Below, piece by piece: positions 11,701 to 19,723 of a stretch of 64,000 bases of DNA. A model generated the notes under the pieces. It saw only the letters and a program-made list of their open reading frames with translations, ran no database searches and was not told the DNA's origin. Source of the DNA: Melioribacteraceae bacterium 4301-Me (GTDB lineage: Bacteria; Bacteroidota; Ignavibacteria; Ignavibacteriales; Melioribacteraceae); contig JBGORM010000001.1 in NCBI GenBank assembly GCA_041538185.1, positions 310,001 through 374,000 on the forward strand, in the 5' to 3' direction. Each line of letters opens with the position of its first letter. Within the stretch, counting starts at the first letter, position 1. The translations under genes and the position numbers were made by a program.

Positions 11701-12710
11701 GTAGCTTGCAAGATAATTTTACATATAAAAATCAAATTGACATTAAGACATCACGACCACTTTGGGAAGGCGCCCAACTCGATATAAGCTGGAACGTTAG
11801 TTGGGGAATTAATAAAATTACCTCATTGAGTACTGATTCCCTTGGAAATATTACAATTAATAATCTTACTTCAACAGGGACAATTGACAGATCATTTTTA
11901 AGTTTTCCTCCTTTCTTATTCTTTAACAATGGCATTAAAAAAGTAGATGAACTTTATGATAGAAGAGCTGCTAACTTGAACCAAAGCTTATCTGATGCCT
12001 TTGTTGAAGGGTTTGAGTCCTTCTCAATTTTGTCGAAAGTTTCTTTTCTATCAAAATTTTTAAAATATTTGCCCAGACCAAACTGGAATTTTTCGTGGAG
12101 CGGTTTAGAAAAATTTCCATTTTTAAGTTTTGCTAACAGAGTATCAATTCAACATGCTTATACTTCAACATACAGCGAGGGCTGGAAAATTAACCCTGAT
12201 GGAATTAAAGAAGTTCAAAGTCAAAAGGTCGATTATGGATTTTCTCCTTTACTGGGTGTTACGTTTCAATTTAATAAAATATTAGGCGGTGTTATTAATG
12301 GTAGTTTTAGATTTACAATAAAAAATTCTTACTCACTTGGCGTGTCAACAAGAAATATAACTGAATCACTCTCAAAAGATATTAATTTTACAGCAAGTTA
12401 CAATAAATCCGGTTTTGAATTGCCTATTTTTGGTATTTCATTAAAGAACGATATTGAAATATCTTTAAGTTACACGAGTGGAAGAAATTCTAGTGTGCTT
12501 TATGAAATGGATAACTTTAAGGAAAATGGTATACCGCAGGATGGTACTGTTCGCACAATAATTCAACCACAGATTAAGTACGTTATGAGTTCAAGAGTTA
12601 CAATGACTATTTTTTATAAACGAACCACCGTAGAGCCGGAAGGTGCTTCAAGAATTCCCCCTACCACTACAAATGAAGCCGGTGTTGATTTGCATATTGC
12701 TATTCAATAA
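5760..12710 (+). CDS. sprA: Gliding-motility/type IX secretion outer-membrane translocon SprA
   Basis: Giant protein of about 2316 residues, the size expected of SprA, the beta-barrel translocon of the type IX secretion system. The N-terminus carries a hydrophobic stretch (residues about 15-40) consistent with export. The family-typical segment EDEPYIEFNPKKPSSFFVYP follows near residue 155, and the IAYIDDFEGA block near residue 897, characteristic of SprA, is clear. The C-terminal third alternates short beta-rich stretches as in an outer-membrane barrel, interrupted by a charged Arg/Lys/Glu-rich loop around residues 1840-1895. The start is uncertain: the TTG at 5760 is the first in-frame start, but a GGAGG lies 25 bp before it. 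The PorX regulator gene follows directly, supporting a T9SS function. Confidence 0.92.
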   Translation: MSIIFRFTIFSKFLNIIALGIKIVLFPFFIFILVLSFGFTRQSTITNHNTTLFNASYNYWSKLNELRNSNENSLSVLKNLDSILLASNSKLTNNIQQGTNYLPLFPDTTKSDTTKKAIADSLLNKAIRDSLRRIDSLSTDSTARLKYFHYQREDEPYIEFNPKKPSSFFVYPSQSLFQRTVALDSTGNNVVITEKIAGEEIKPKLTIPLSQYIEMRMKAINRNLWQDIGYKYELKSSKQDLSQLITNITNIEIPLPSTSFLSIFGPPKISLRINGAVDIHGAWRNETTSGITTSLLGNTRNEPDFKQQVQINLSGTIGDKLNLSADWNTERQFQYENQLKIKYTGYEDEIVQSVEAGNVSLQTSPLVGGSEALFGVKALFKMGPFTLTALASQKKSEVQEVSVTGGAKSQTFELHAYNYSQNHFFIHELYTDPNLNVFNKYYNNAVPIRIDSIYVKNIEVWKTATGYTSGTKRAGNAFINLPRRKGGQLYSKEWRDSTQLTIPGIQEINRRWELLQPGVDYDIHPYTGFISFKTQIQDQDAIAVAFQMQGPTSSNSDDVYFGEFLNDVGTDSTARIVLLLVKPPNLQPQFKKAWKLQLKNIYPIGGRDIKQEGFKLDIQYRKEGQEPQSDYNGVKLIQAFGLDKTDASGTGGPDGNFDFNSNTIIPSTGEIIFPVLEPFGKDFPSNLPDSLRYQSVYDTTVTYARQDVSKDKFLITGEYSASVSSTFNIGFNVVENSVKVFLGGNQLHEGTDYSVDYNVGQIIIRKPEALVPGADLKITYEQNDLFQLASKTLLGFRGIYQFNKETSLGFSFLNLNQQTLSDKVRIGEEPLNNSIFGVDFQTSINLPFLTKALDNIFSTSTMSNLSLKGEWAYMNPDPNTKKSTIASDGGQSIAYIDDFEGAKKIIPIGLNYTNWHDISVPTDLQIIGNLPEKQQINYKAKTYWFNHTPSDVTIKAIYGNRKQAATPEQSQIPALDLVFLPTVKGYYNWTPDLSDKTKNWGGMMTLLSSTANNLTDENIDFIEFWMKVSQAPQGAKLNIDLGQISEDVIPNGVLDTEDKNNNGLLDVGEDTGIDGLVDQDEPGYDPVNNPDPSGDNFKFQLSGQNTDYSQVNGTEGNGNSSDQGRIPDTEDLNGNFTLDRVNSFFRYEIPIDTNRATNPFIQGGGDNDHWYLIRIPLKDYVKKVGNPTLSVVETMRFWIQGADSPIHIRLAEMNLVGNQWQKVLNPPKVTAEDTVLTISTVNIEDNPEYYSPPGVVRELDRAQSTQANQNIYKNEQSLDLIIKNLEDGDKREVVRYLYKQLDVFNYKQMKLFIHTDDNDSPGSVSYFKDITDYGADVYIRFGSDSLNYYEYKQPLRPNLAERNWSEVDILFSELTAIKQARDSAQITKEYIVPVPGKEGHFYGVRGNPTLTRISYFTIGIMNPPNIGPIGQKVSGSIWINELRVLGANDTPGWAYSASASFKMADLMSVNFNISQTNPYFHKLPDRFGSRQDSRSWGLAVNLDLLKLIPFNLPGSNLQVSYQRNEQTTNPLYIPGTDISVVESQNQIQRQLEAKGTDPAEIKAAIDNIKAISQSVSVSETWSLSNVKIKIPTDLWYVRDTFNNLSFGFNYNKSYGRTPTIFKNEKWIWNASMNYSVNLSRDLYFEPARIPLIGDILSIFSDYKNLKIYFAPSSLNFSVTASRREEFSASRTLISKPNIQRDFTTTRSAGFSWTLTEGGLLNLGLNYNFDISSSLAYLLTKDNVDRPESDIWYDIFHGAFFGEDYSFKQSFDLKANPRLPSLFDLNRYITLSAGYTVSYAWQNDFRQENLGRSAGYSSRLNANLSIRLKSIFAPLFRENTSENMQTNRTQHTTGRREGRRGVPRPTGQGKDVDKNISPEKKLEDDSNKNQLEEDTTSTQSSGGFSLLQPLEYLKLGIKWLLLDYDQISINFSNQSGLSGSGIAGTGTGFKNFWGFTQSTYNGPSRLFMLGLSNNIGARAPNGSLQDNFTYKNQIDIKTSRPLWEGAQLDISWNVSWGINKITSLSTDSLGNITINNLTSTGTIDRSFLSFPPFLFFNNGIKKVDELYDRRAANLNQSLSDAFVEGFESFSILSKVSFLSKFLKYLPRPNWNFSWSGLEKFPFLSFANRVSIQHAYTSTYSEGWKINPDGIKEVQSQKVDYGFSPLLGVTFQFNKILGGVINGSFRFTIKNSYSLGVSTRNITESLSKDINFTASYNKSGFELPIFGISLKNDIEISLSYTSGRNSSVLYEMDNFKENGIPQDGTVRTIIQPQIKYVMSSRVTMTIFYKRTTVEPEGASRIPPTTTNEAGVDLHIAIQ

Positions 12711-12726
12711 GAAAGAAGGAGTTAAA

Positions 12727-14304
12727 TTGGTTACAAAAAAAAATAAAATATTATGGGTTGATGACGAAATTGAGCTTCTAAGAGCGCATATAATTTTTTT
12801 GAACGAAAAAGGTTATGAAGTTGAAACAGTTACAAACGGTGAAGATGCTATCGCTGAACTTAAAAGAAATTCTTACGATTTAATCTTTCTTGACGAAATG
12901 ATGTCCGGCTTAGGCGGTCTTGAGACTTTATCACAAATTAAGGAAATTAATCCAACAGTTCCGGTCGTAATGGTTACAAAAAGCGAAGAAGAAACACTGA
13001 TGCACGATGCTATTGGCAGTAAAATCAGCGATTATCTAATTAAGCCTGTGCATCCTTCTCAAATACTTATGGTCTGCAAAAAATTTTTAGAAAGCAAAAA
13101 AATTTCTGTTGAGTATGTAGCTAAGGATTACTTGCAAGATTTTAATGAGATATCTAGGAAGTTGTCGTTAAATCCAGATTATGAAGATTGGATTGAAATA
13201 TACCTTAAGCTGGTTAATTGGTCAATGGAACTTGATGTTCACCCTGAAGTCGACCTAAAACAAACTTTGTACGAACAAATTAAAGAGTGCAACAAAGAAT
13301 TTTCTAAATTTGTTGAAAGAAATTATAAATTATGGGTTAATGACGAAGTTGAGGATAAACCCGACTTAACACCAGTGATAACAGAAAAGTATGTACTCTC
13401 CACATTAAAGAGTTTTGATGGCCCGCTTTTTTATATTGTTATTGACTGCTTGCGGTTAGACCAATGGTTAATTATGGAAAAAATTTTATCAGATTACTTT
13501 ACAATAGAAAAATCATACTACTATTCAATTTTACCTACTGCAACGCCGTACGCAAGAAATTCACTTTTTAGTGGTTTATACCCATCTGAAATTGAAAAAT
13601 ACTATCCTGAATTGTGGACGCCTTCAGGCAAAGAAGACGAAAATAGCATGAACAAGTATGAGAAAGAACTTTTACAATTACTTATTGACAGAAAAAGAAT
13701 TTCGCTCAATAGTGAATTGAAATATATGAAAATTATTGACCCTGAAGTCGGCCGAGCATTTGAACAAAATGTATTATCACACAAGAAGACTCATCTTTTT
13801 GCTGTAGTTGTGAATTTTTTGGATATGATTGCTCATGGCAGGTCAGACTCTGATATTCTCAAAGAAATTGCACCAGATGAATCTGCCTACCGCTCATTAA
13901 CAAGCAGTTGGTTCCAGCATTCGTCATTATTAGGAACATTTAAAGCAATAGCAACTATTCCAAACGCAAAAGTTGTTGTTACAACTGATCATGGAAGTAT
14001 TAGAACCTTGCGAGGTTCAAAAGTATTAGGCGACAAAGAAGCTTCAACAAATTTGAGATTTAAATTCGGTAGAAATTTAAAAGTAGATGATAAACATGCC
14101 GTATTTATTAAAAATCCTACTGATTATAAATTGCCAAAAAGAGGCGTGACTATTAGTTATATAATTGCTAAGGAAGATTATTACTTTGTTTATCCAACAG
14201 ATTATCATAAATACCTAAGTTATTACAAAGACAGTTTTCAGCACGGCGGAATTTCAATGGAAGAAATGATTTTACCTGTAATAACTATGGAGAGTAAAGC
14301 TTAA
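12727..14304 (+). CDS. porX: PorX-type response regulator with PglZ/alkaline-phosphatase-like effector domain
   Basis: Two-domain protein of about 525 residues. The REC domain (residues 1-120) has the acidic pair VDDE at 11-13, phospho-acceptor Asp56 in IFLDEMM and Lys106 in LIKPVHP. The C-terminal PglZ domain (about 205-520) shows the metal-site motifs VIDCLRLDQW, TATPYARNSLFSG and VTTDHGS. This is the architecture of PorX, which with histidine kinase PorY and a sigma factor controls type IX secretion genes in Porphyromonas. Start chosen as TTG 12727 because AGAAGGAG lies just upstream (12714-12721) and the REC domain begins there; a longer in-frame version would overlap sprA by 68 bp. porY is not in this window. 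The stop overlaps the tsaE ATG. Confidence 0.92.
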   Translation: MVTKKNKILWVDDEIELLRAHIIFLNEKGYEVETVTNGEDAIAELKRNSYDLIFLDEMMSGLGGLETLSQIKEINPTVPVVMVTKSEEETLMHDAIGSKISDYLIKPVHPSQILMVCKKFLESKKISVEYVAKDYLQDFNEISRKLSLNPDYEDWIEIYLKLVNWSMELDVHPEVDLKQTLYEQIKECNKEFSKFVERNYKLWVNDEVEDKPDLTPVITEKYVLSTLKSFDGPLFYIVIDCLRLDQWLIMEKILSDYFTIEKSYYYSILPTATPYARNSLFSGLYPSEIEKYYPELWTPSGKEDENSMNKYEKELLQLLIDRKRISLNSELKYMKIIDPEVGRAFEQNVLSHKKTHLFAVVVNFLDMIAHGRSDSDILKEIAPDESAYRSLTSSWFQHSSLLGTFKAIATIPNAKVVVTTDHGSIRTLRGSKVLGDKEASTNLRFKFGRNLKVDDKHAVFIKNPTDYKLPKRGVTISYIIAKEDYYFVYPTDYHKYLSYYKDSFQHGGISMEEMILPVITMESKA

Positions 14305-14732
14305 TGAACTTTCCCTTTCAAACTGTTGTAAATGATGAAAGTGAAACGAAAAAAGTGGCTGAGGATTTTAGTTTGTTGCTGAAAGCAGGTGATAAAATTC
14401 TTTTAAATGGTGAACTCGGTACCGGGAAAACTTTTTTTGTTAAGTGTGTGTGTTCTGCTTACAAAATTAATGCTGTATCAAGTCCTAGTTTCTCCATCGT
14501 AAATGAATACACAAACCATCACAAAATTTACCATTTCGACTTTTATAGAATAAAAAAAACTGTTGAATTATATGACATTGGATTTGAAGACTATATGAAC
14601 GATAATAACGCTATAGTTTTTATTGAGTGGGCTGAACTAATTCCGGAAGTTTTACCTGAAAAATGTTATACAGTTTTTTTAAAGTATATTGACGAAAACA
14701 AGAGGGAAATATTAATAAAGAAAAATAATTGA
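14304..14732 (+). CDS. tsaE: tRNA threonylcarbamoyladenosine biosynthesis ATPase TsaE
   Basis: Small P-loop ATPase of 142 residues that works with TsaB and TsaD to make N6-threonylcarbamoyladenosine (t6A37) on ANN-decoding tRNAs. The Walker A motif GELGTGKT spans residues 36-43, followed by the family motifs SPSFSIVNEY near 66 and HFDFYRI near 80, and IEWAE near 109. Its ATG overlaps the porX stop by one base (TAATG), implying translational coupling to porX, and tsaB follows after 3 bp. TsaD is not in the window. Confidence 0.94.
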   Translation: MNFPFQTVVNDESETKKVAEDFSLLLKAGDKILLNGELGTGKTFFVKCVCSAYKINAVSSPSFSIVNEYTNHHKIYHFDFYRIKKTVELYDIGFEDYMNDNNAIVFIEWAELIPEVLPEKCYTVFLKYIDENKREILIKKNN

Positions 14733-14735
14733 ATT

Positions 14736-15371
14736 ATGCTCCCAATACTTTCAATAGAGACAAGTTCTGAGTTGTGCAGTGTTGCGTTAATGCTGAACGA
14801 AAATACTTTTTCTGAAATAAATTTAAAGCAAAAGCACATTCACTCGCAGAAATTGATAACAGTTGTTCGTCAAATTTTAGATACTTTTAACATGGAAACA
14901 AGAAATCTTGGAAGTATTGCTGTGTCTATTGGACCTGGCTCATTTACTGGACTTAGAATCGGCTTGACTGCCACTAAAGGTATTGCTTTTGGGGCAAAGC
15001 TGCCTATAATTCCTGTACCAACTTTTGAAGCAATAGCTTATTATATTTCTAAGTTTTTACCTGATTCAACTAAATACGCAATTGCCAATACTGCAAATAT
15101 GGAGGAAGTTTATTTTGGTAGATTTCAAAAAAGAAATCAGATGTATAGTATAGTAGAACAAGTTCATTTAGAAAAAAAAGAAATATTAAATGATATTCTT
15201 AGTAAAGACGAACTATTATTTGGAAATGTTTTGCACTCAACGGACGATTATCTTAAAGCTAACAATGTGGCAGAATGGGCTTATTTATTTGGTAAAGATT
15301 TATTAACTTATAACTATGATTATATGGAACCTTTTTACCTTAAAAAATTTGTTACGAGGGTAAAACTATGA
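14736..15371 (+). CDS. tsaB: tRNA threonylcarbamoyladenosine biosynthesis protein TsaB
   Basis: ASKHA-fold partner of TsaD in t6A synthesis, 211 residues. The N-terminal ILSIETSSELCSVAL strand-turn and the conserved VSIGPGSFTGLRIGL segment near residue 65 identify it clearly; the C-terminal half (residues 110-211) is poorly conserved, as usual for TsaB. The metal-binding histidines of TsaD are absent, which separates the two paralogues. The gene is sandwiched in the tsaE-tsaB-DUF1573 run; its TGA overlaps the ATG of the next gene (ATGA), a sign of coupled translation. Confidence 0.93.
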   Translation: MLPILSIETSSELCSVALMLNENTFSEINLKQKHIHSQKLITVVRQILDTFNMETRNLGSIAVSIGPGSFTGLRIGLTATKGIAFGAKLPIIPVPTFEAIAYYISKFLPDSTKYAIANTANMEEVYFGRFQKRNQMYSIVEQVHLEKKEILNDILSKDELLFGNVLHSTDDYLKANNVAEWAYLFGKDLLTYNYDYMEPFYLKKFVTRVKL

Positions 15372-16090
15372 AAAAACTATTCTTGTTATTGTTTGTAATG
15401 ACTTTTTCTTTTGTTTATTCCCAAAATCATTTGCCCAAGATTAAAGCAATAAATTCTACTAAGGATTTGGGTACACTAGTAGAGGGACAAATCGTTAAAG
15501 AAAGCTTTGTTATTAAGAACGAAGGCGATGCTGACTTAAGAATAGATAAAGTAAGAGCCTCTTGTGGTTGTACCGCTGCTGAACCGGCAAAAAAAGAACT
15601 TAAGCCCGGAGAACAAACAGCTATCAATGTTGAATTTAATTCGGCTGGCAGGTTAGGCTTGCAGCAGAAATTCGTTTACGTTTTTTCTAATGATCCAAAA
15701 ACTCCAGAACTTAGACTTGCTTTTACTGCAGTAGTAGTTTCTAAAAACTCACCTGCAGTTAAAAGTCAAAAGATGCCTCACTTAAAGTTAGAGAAAAATG
15801 AATATGATTTTGGTAATGTAAAAGAAGGTAAAATTGTAACTGCAATAATAAATTTTACAAACACTGGTGAAGGTGATTTAACTATAAATGATGTTAGAAC
15901 GTCTTGCGGCTGCACAGCTGCCTTGTTAAGCAGTAAAAATCTTAAACCCGGCGAAAGAGGCAGTCTGCGTATTGAACTTGACACTTCTAATCGCGAAGGT
16001 AAGTTGGCACGAACCGTTACTTTATATACTAATGACCCTGATACACCAAATCCAACAATAACTTTATTCGTAAATATTGAAAAGAGATAA
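15368..16090 (+). CDS. Exported protein with two DUF1573 repeats
   Basis: A 240-residue secreted protein with a clear signal peptide ([17 protein letters not shown], residues 2-18). Two tandem immunoglobulin-like DUF1573 repeats follow, about residues 25-130 and 140-240, each with the hallmark phrase ending in SCGCTA ([20 protein letters not shown]) and a later N-DP/TNDPDTP-type turn. DUF1573 proteins are common in Bacteroidota-type genomes and related to ASPM/SPD-2/Hydin-like beta-sandwiches; biochemical function is unknown. Probably periplasmic or surface attached. No lipobox and no T9SS C-terminal sorting domain is visible. Its ATG overlaps the tsaB stop. Confidence 0.85.
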   Translation: MKKLFLLLFVMTFSFVYSQNHLPKIKAINSTKDLGTLVEGQIVKESFVIKNEGDADLRIDKVRASCGCTAAEPAKKELKPGEQTAINVEFNSAGRLGLQQKFVYVFSNDPKTPELRLAFTAVVVSKNSPAVKSQKMPHLKLEKNEYDFGNVKEGKIVTAIINFTNTGEGDLTINDVRTSCGCTAALLSSKNLKPGERGSLRIELDTSNREGKLARTVTLYTNDPDTPNPTITLFVNIEKR

Positions 16091-16095
16091 ATAAA

Positions 16096-16935
16096 ATGAA
16101 TTGGTTTAAAAGGTCTAAACAAAATATTTCCCCAGATAGTAAAAAAACCGACATACCTGATGGCCAGTGGTCTAAATGTGAAGAGTGTGGTGAAATTATT
16201 CATAATAAGCAGCTCGAATTAAATTTGTGGACATGCTCAAAATGTAATTATCATTTTCGTATCGGGAGCGACCAATACATTTCAATTTTATTGGACAAGA
16301 ATTCTTTCAAAGAATTAAATAAAAAAATGCAATCCGCGGACCCGCTTGAGTTCGAAGACACAAAAAAATATTCAGAGCGTATTGCATCTACTATTAAAAA
16401 AACTAATTTATACGATGCTGTTAAAACAGGGATTGGAAAAATTAATGGTAAGAAAGTTGTTTTTTGTTGTATGGATTTTAATTTCATCGGTGGAAGCATG
16501 GGCTCGGTAGTAGGTGAAAAAATAGCAAGAGCTATTGATGAAGCATATAAAGATAAATTGCCACTGATTATTATTAGTCAAAGTGGCGGTGCAAGAATGA
16601 TGGAAGGCGCATATTCACTAATGCAAATGGCAAAAACAAGCTCTAGACTTGCACGCTTAGCGGAAGCTAAAATCCCATTTATATCAGTTTTGACTGATCC
16701 AACTACAGGCGGCGTTACTGCAAGTTATGCAATGCTTGGCGATATAATAATTGCAGAGCCTAAGGCTTTAATTGGTTTTGCTGGCCCGCGCGTAATTAAA
16801 CAAACAATTGGTAAAGATTTGCCGGAAGGATTTCAACGTTCGGAATTCCTACTCGAAAACGGCTTTATCGATTTTATTGTTAACCGCAAAGAATTAAAAG
16901 AAAAACTCTCTCTTTTAATTAACTATCTCTCATAA
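16096..16935 (+). CDS. accD: Acetyl-CoA carboxylase carboxyltransferase subunit beta
   Basis: Beta subunit of the carboxyltransferase that transfers carboxyl from carboxybiotin to acetyl-CoA, the first step of fatty acid synthesis. The 279-residue product has the N-terminal four-Cys zinc finger (C28-x2-C31 and C47-x2-C50) and the crotonase-fold core with [11 protein letters not shown] near residue 157, [18 protein letters not shown] near 195 and [11 protein letters not shown] near 227. The alpha subunit gene is not in this window. It sits between a DUF1573 gene (5 bp) and panC (4 bp). Confidence 0.96.
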   Translation: MNWFKRSKQNISPDSKKTDIPDGQWSKCEECGEIIHNKQLELNLWTCSKCNYHFRIGSDQYISILLDKNSFKELNKKMQSADPLEFEDTKKYSERIASTIKKTNLYDAVKTGIGKINGKKVVFCCMDFNFIGGSMGSVVGEKIARAIDEAYKDKLPLIIISQSGGARMMEGAYSLMQMAKTSSRLARLAEAKIPFISVLTDPTTGGVTASYAMLGDIIIAEPKALIGFAGPRVIKQTIGKDLPEGFQRSEFLLENGFIDFIVNRKELKEKLSLLINYLS

Positions 16936-16939
16936 CAAA

Positions 16940-17794
16940 ATGTCAATTGTTATTTCTTCAGTAAAAGAAATGCATCGGCTTTCAAGTGAGTTGAAAAGGG
17001 CAAATAATAAAATTGGATTTGTCCCAACAATGGGTTATTTGCATGAAGGACATATATCACTAATTAGGGCTTCTAAAAGAAAATCTGATGCAACAGTTGT
17101 TTCTATTTTTGTAAACCCTATTCAGTTTGCACCGAATGAGGACTTTAATAAATACCCTCGTGATTTCAATAGAGATAAAAAGATGCTACAAAGTGAAGGC
17201 GTTGATGCAATCTTTTACCCAAGTTCTTCTGAAATTTATCCTGAAAACTTTCAAACTTATGTTACAGTTGAAAAAATTTCCCAAATTCTCGAGGGTACTT
17301 TTCGTCCCGCACATTTTAAGGGGGTAACAACAATTGTTAATATCCTTTTTAATTGTGTTAAGCCGGATATTGTTTTTTTTGGACAAAAAGACGCTCAACA
17401 AGCGGCAATTATCAAACAAATGATAGCAGATTTGAAAATGGATATAGAAATTTCAATAGAGCCAATTGTAAGAGAGCAAGATGGATTGGCTATGAGTTCA
17501 CGAAATATTTACCTTAATGAAAAGGAAAGGAGAGATGCTTTAGTACTTTATAATTCGTTGTGTCTTGCTGAAAAACTGATTAACAGTGGTGAAAGAAATA
17601 AAGAACGCATAGTTACAGAGATGCAACTAATTATTAATTCTGTTGAATCGTCTAAAATCGATTATATTGAAATTGTTGAACAGACTACTTTTTCTATTTC
17701 TAATACACTTGAACGGGGTAAAAGTTATTATGTATTAGTTGCTTGTTGGATAGGAACTACAAGATTAATTGATAATATCCTAGTTACCATTTAA
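16940..17794 (+). CDS. panC: Pantothenate synthetase
   Basis: ATP-dependent ligase joining pantoate and beta-alanine, the last step of vitamin B5 synthesis. The 284-residue protein has the nucleotidyl-transferase motif HEGH at residues 35-38 preceded by VPTMGYL, the pantoate-binding segment VFFGQKDAQQAAII near 146, and the DGLAMSSRN loop near 180. The product feeds the type III pantothenate kinase encoded on the opposite strand just downstream. The stop is 1 bp from the stop of the convergent cysteine desulfurase gene, with no obvious terminator between them. Confidence 0.96.
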   Translation: MSIVISSVKEMHRLSSELKRANNKIGFVPTMGYLHEGHISLIRASKRKSDATVVSIFVNPIQFAPNEDFNKYPRDFNRDKKMLQSEGVDAIFYPSSSEIYPENFQTYVTVEKISQILEGTFRPAHFKGVTTIVNILFNCVKPDIVFFGQKDAQQAAIIKQMIADLKMDIEISIEPIVREQDGLAMSSRNIYLNEKERRDALVLYNSLCLAEKLINSGERNKERIVTEMQLIINSVESSKIDYIEIVEQTTFSISNTLERGKSYYVLVACWIGTTRLIDNILVTI

Positions 17795-17795
17795 G

Positions 17796-18962
17796 TCATT
17801 TCTTAAATTTCTCAGTCATTTTTTTTACTATCTCAAGTGCATAATCAACTTCATCAAGGGTATTTTCTAATCCAAACGAAAACCTTATTGTTCCATTTGC
17901 ATCTTCTAATGATTTACCGCTGCTTAAAATCACATGCGACGGTTTCAGTGTACCTGAAGTACAAGCAGAACCATTAGATGCTGCGATGCCATTTATATCA
18001 AGATACATTAACATTGCTTCAGAGTCGTTATTGTAAAACTCTGAACTAAAAGTAACACTTAAAATATAAGGGAAATTATTCTCGTCACCATTTATAATTA
18101 AACCATTTTTGTCTATTGTTCTTAGTCCCTCTATAAACCTTGTTCTTAATTTAGATACATACTCATAATTAGAATTCTGATGAGCATTGGAATTTTTCAA
18201 AATATTAATAGCCTCTCCTAATCCAATAATACCTGCAACATTTTCAGTGCCGCCTCTCCTATTGCGCTCTTGACTTCCGCCATAGATTAATGGTGAGATT
18301 GGAGTCCCTGACCTTACATAAGCAAAACCTATTCCTTTAGGACCGTTGATTTTATGCGCCGATGCTGTAAGTGCATCTATTAAAAGTTCATTTACATCTA
18401 TTTTTACTTTTCCAAAACTTTGGACAGCATCAGTGTGAAAATATAAATTATTTTTTTTGATGGTTGATGCAAGAGTTTTAATATCATTAATTGAACCAGT
18501 CTCATTATTAATATGAATTATGCTAACCAACGATGTTTCATTGGTTACTAATTGTTGAACAGTTTGCAAGTCAACTTTAATAGTTTTATTCACATCTAAA
18601 AATTTTACTGAAAAGCCTAATTTTTCTAATTGAAGAAGTGAATCTAATACACTATGATGTTCAGCTTTTGTTGTTATTATTTCTTTTAACCCAGTTTCAA
18701 TATAATTAGCATTAGCGATGCCAAATACAACAAAATTATTAGCCTCCGTTCCACCACTTGTGAAGTAAATTTCCGAAGGTTTGGCATTAATAAATTCAGC
18801 TACTGTTTCTCTAACTTTTTCTATCGCAACTCTGACTTTTCTTCCAAAAGAATGAATCGAAGAAGGATTACCAAAATCCTCCTTAAGAAATTGTACCATT
18901 TTTTCTAACACTTTTGGGTGTAATGGGGTTGTAGCAGCGTTATCAAAATAAATTTTTTTCAT
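17796..18962 (-). CDS. Cysteine desulfurase (NifS/IscS family)
   Basis: PLP enzyme of 388 residues that removes sulfur from cysteine for Fe-S cluster or thio-cofactor synthesis. It shows the start motif IYFDNAATTPLHP, His in TTKAEHHSVL, HTDAVQSFGK, the PLP lysine in SAHKINGPKGIG near residue 203, and the catalytic Cys in SNGSACTSGTL near 326. The extended active-site loop with SACTSG is class I (NifS/IscS type). No iscU or nifU is adjacent; instead it lies downstream of coaX with overlapping ends (4 bp), so it is the last gene of a birA-coaX-desulfurase operon. Confidence 0.94.
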   Translation of the reverse strand: MKKIYFDNAATTPLHPKVLEKMVQFLKEDFGNPSSIHSFGRKVRVAIEKVRETVAEFINAKPSEIYFTSGGTEANNFVVFGIANANYIETGLKEIITTKAEHHSVLDSLLQLEKLGFSVKFLDVNKTIKVDLQTVQQLVTNETSLVSIIHINNETGSINDIKTLASTIKKNNLYFHTDAVQSFGKVKIDVNELLIDALTASAHKINGPKGIGFAYVRSGTPISPLIYGGSQERNRRGGTENVAGIIGLGEAINILKNSNAHQNSNYEYVSKLRTRFIEGLRTIDKNGLIINGDENNFPYILSVTFSSEFYNNDSEAMLMYLDINGIAASNGSACTSGTLKPSHVILSSGKSLEDANGTIRFSFGLENTLDEVDYALEIVKKMTEKFKK

Positions 18963-19723
18963 TTGAGATTCCTTTCATACACAGACTTAATGCCCCTTAG
19001 TACTAAGTCTTTAACAAAATAAACTTCAAAAGAGATTACTTTTTTAAAATAAGCTGAATTTCCTCCTGTTAGAAATATATAAATTTTTTTTACGCCTTTT
19101 TCCCTTTTAAGAAAATCATTAATGCGCGCCGCAGCTCCAATTGTAGAATTAACTATACCACTTGCAATTGCCGAAGGAGTAGATTTTCCTATTACACTGT
19201 TGTAGCTTTTCAAACTTACATTTGGCAATTGCTCAGTATTTTTATTTAATAAGTTCGACATCATAACAACCCCAGGCAAAATAACTCCACCCGAAAAGAT
19301 ATTTGGCGGCAGTATAACGTTGATTGTAGTAGCTGTTCCCAAATCAATAGTAATAATTGATTCATTTTTTTTTAGAGCATTTGATTGAAATTTTTCGCAA
19401 TAAATTTCGAATGCACCCTCAGCACCGCAAATTCTATCAGTACCTAACGTTTCAGGTGTTTCGTAATCAAGCTGAAGATTAAACTTAGCATTTGAATTGA
19501 TAACAAAAGGTGTAATATTAAAATTTTTTTTAAAGAAGTTTTCTAAAAATTTAGTAGCATGTGGTACAACAGAAGAAATTGCAACTGCATCGAATTTGAC
19601 ATCGGTTAAAAATGACATTGTCAAATTTTCTGTACGTTCAGAAAAAAACTTTGTCAATTTATTTTTGTTAAATAAACCTATCTTAACAAAATTATTTCCA
19701 ATATCGCAGGCAAGAAGTTTCAT
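18959..19723 (-). CDS. coaX: Type III pantothenate kinase
   Basis: Phosphorylates pantothenate in the first step of coenzyme A synthesis; ASKHA fold, 254 residues. The N-terminal phosphate loop is LACDIGNNFVKIGLF, followed by AISSVVPH near 50, the GTDRICGAEGAFE block near 98 and the metal/ATP motif TIDLGTATTINV near 125, then GGVILPGVVM near 143. Lacking a P-loop GxxGxGKS, it is clearly type III and not CoaA. It overlaps both neighbours by 4 bp (birA upstream, cysteine desulfurase downstream). The birA-coaX pair is a common arrangement in bacteria. Confidence 0.95.
   Translation of the reverse strand: MKLLACDIGNNFVKIGLFNKNKLTKFFSERTENLTMSFLTDVKFDAVAISSVVPHATKFLENFFKKNFNITPFVINSNAKFNLQLDYETPETLGTDRICGAEGAFEIYCEKFQSNALKKNESIITIDLGTATTINVILPPNIFSGGVILPGVVMMSNLLNKNTEQLPNVSLKSYNSVIGKSTPSAIASGIVNSTIGAAARINDFLKREKGVKKIYIFLTGGNSAYFKKVISFEVYFVKDLVLRGIKSVYERNLK

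Noticed and set aside
12643-12726. Longer N-terminus for porX
   Set aside because: The extra residues overlap sprA in another frame and precede the REC domain; the TTG at 12727 has a matching ribosome-binding site.
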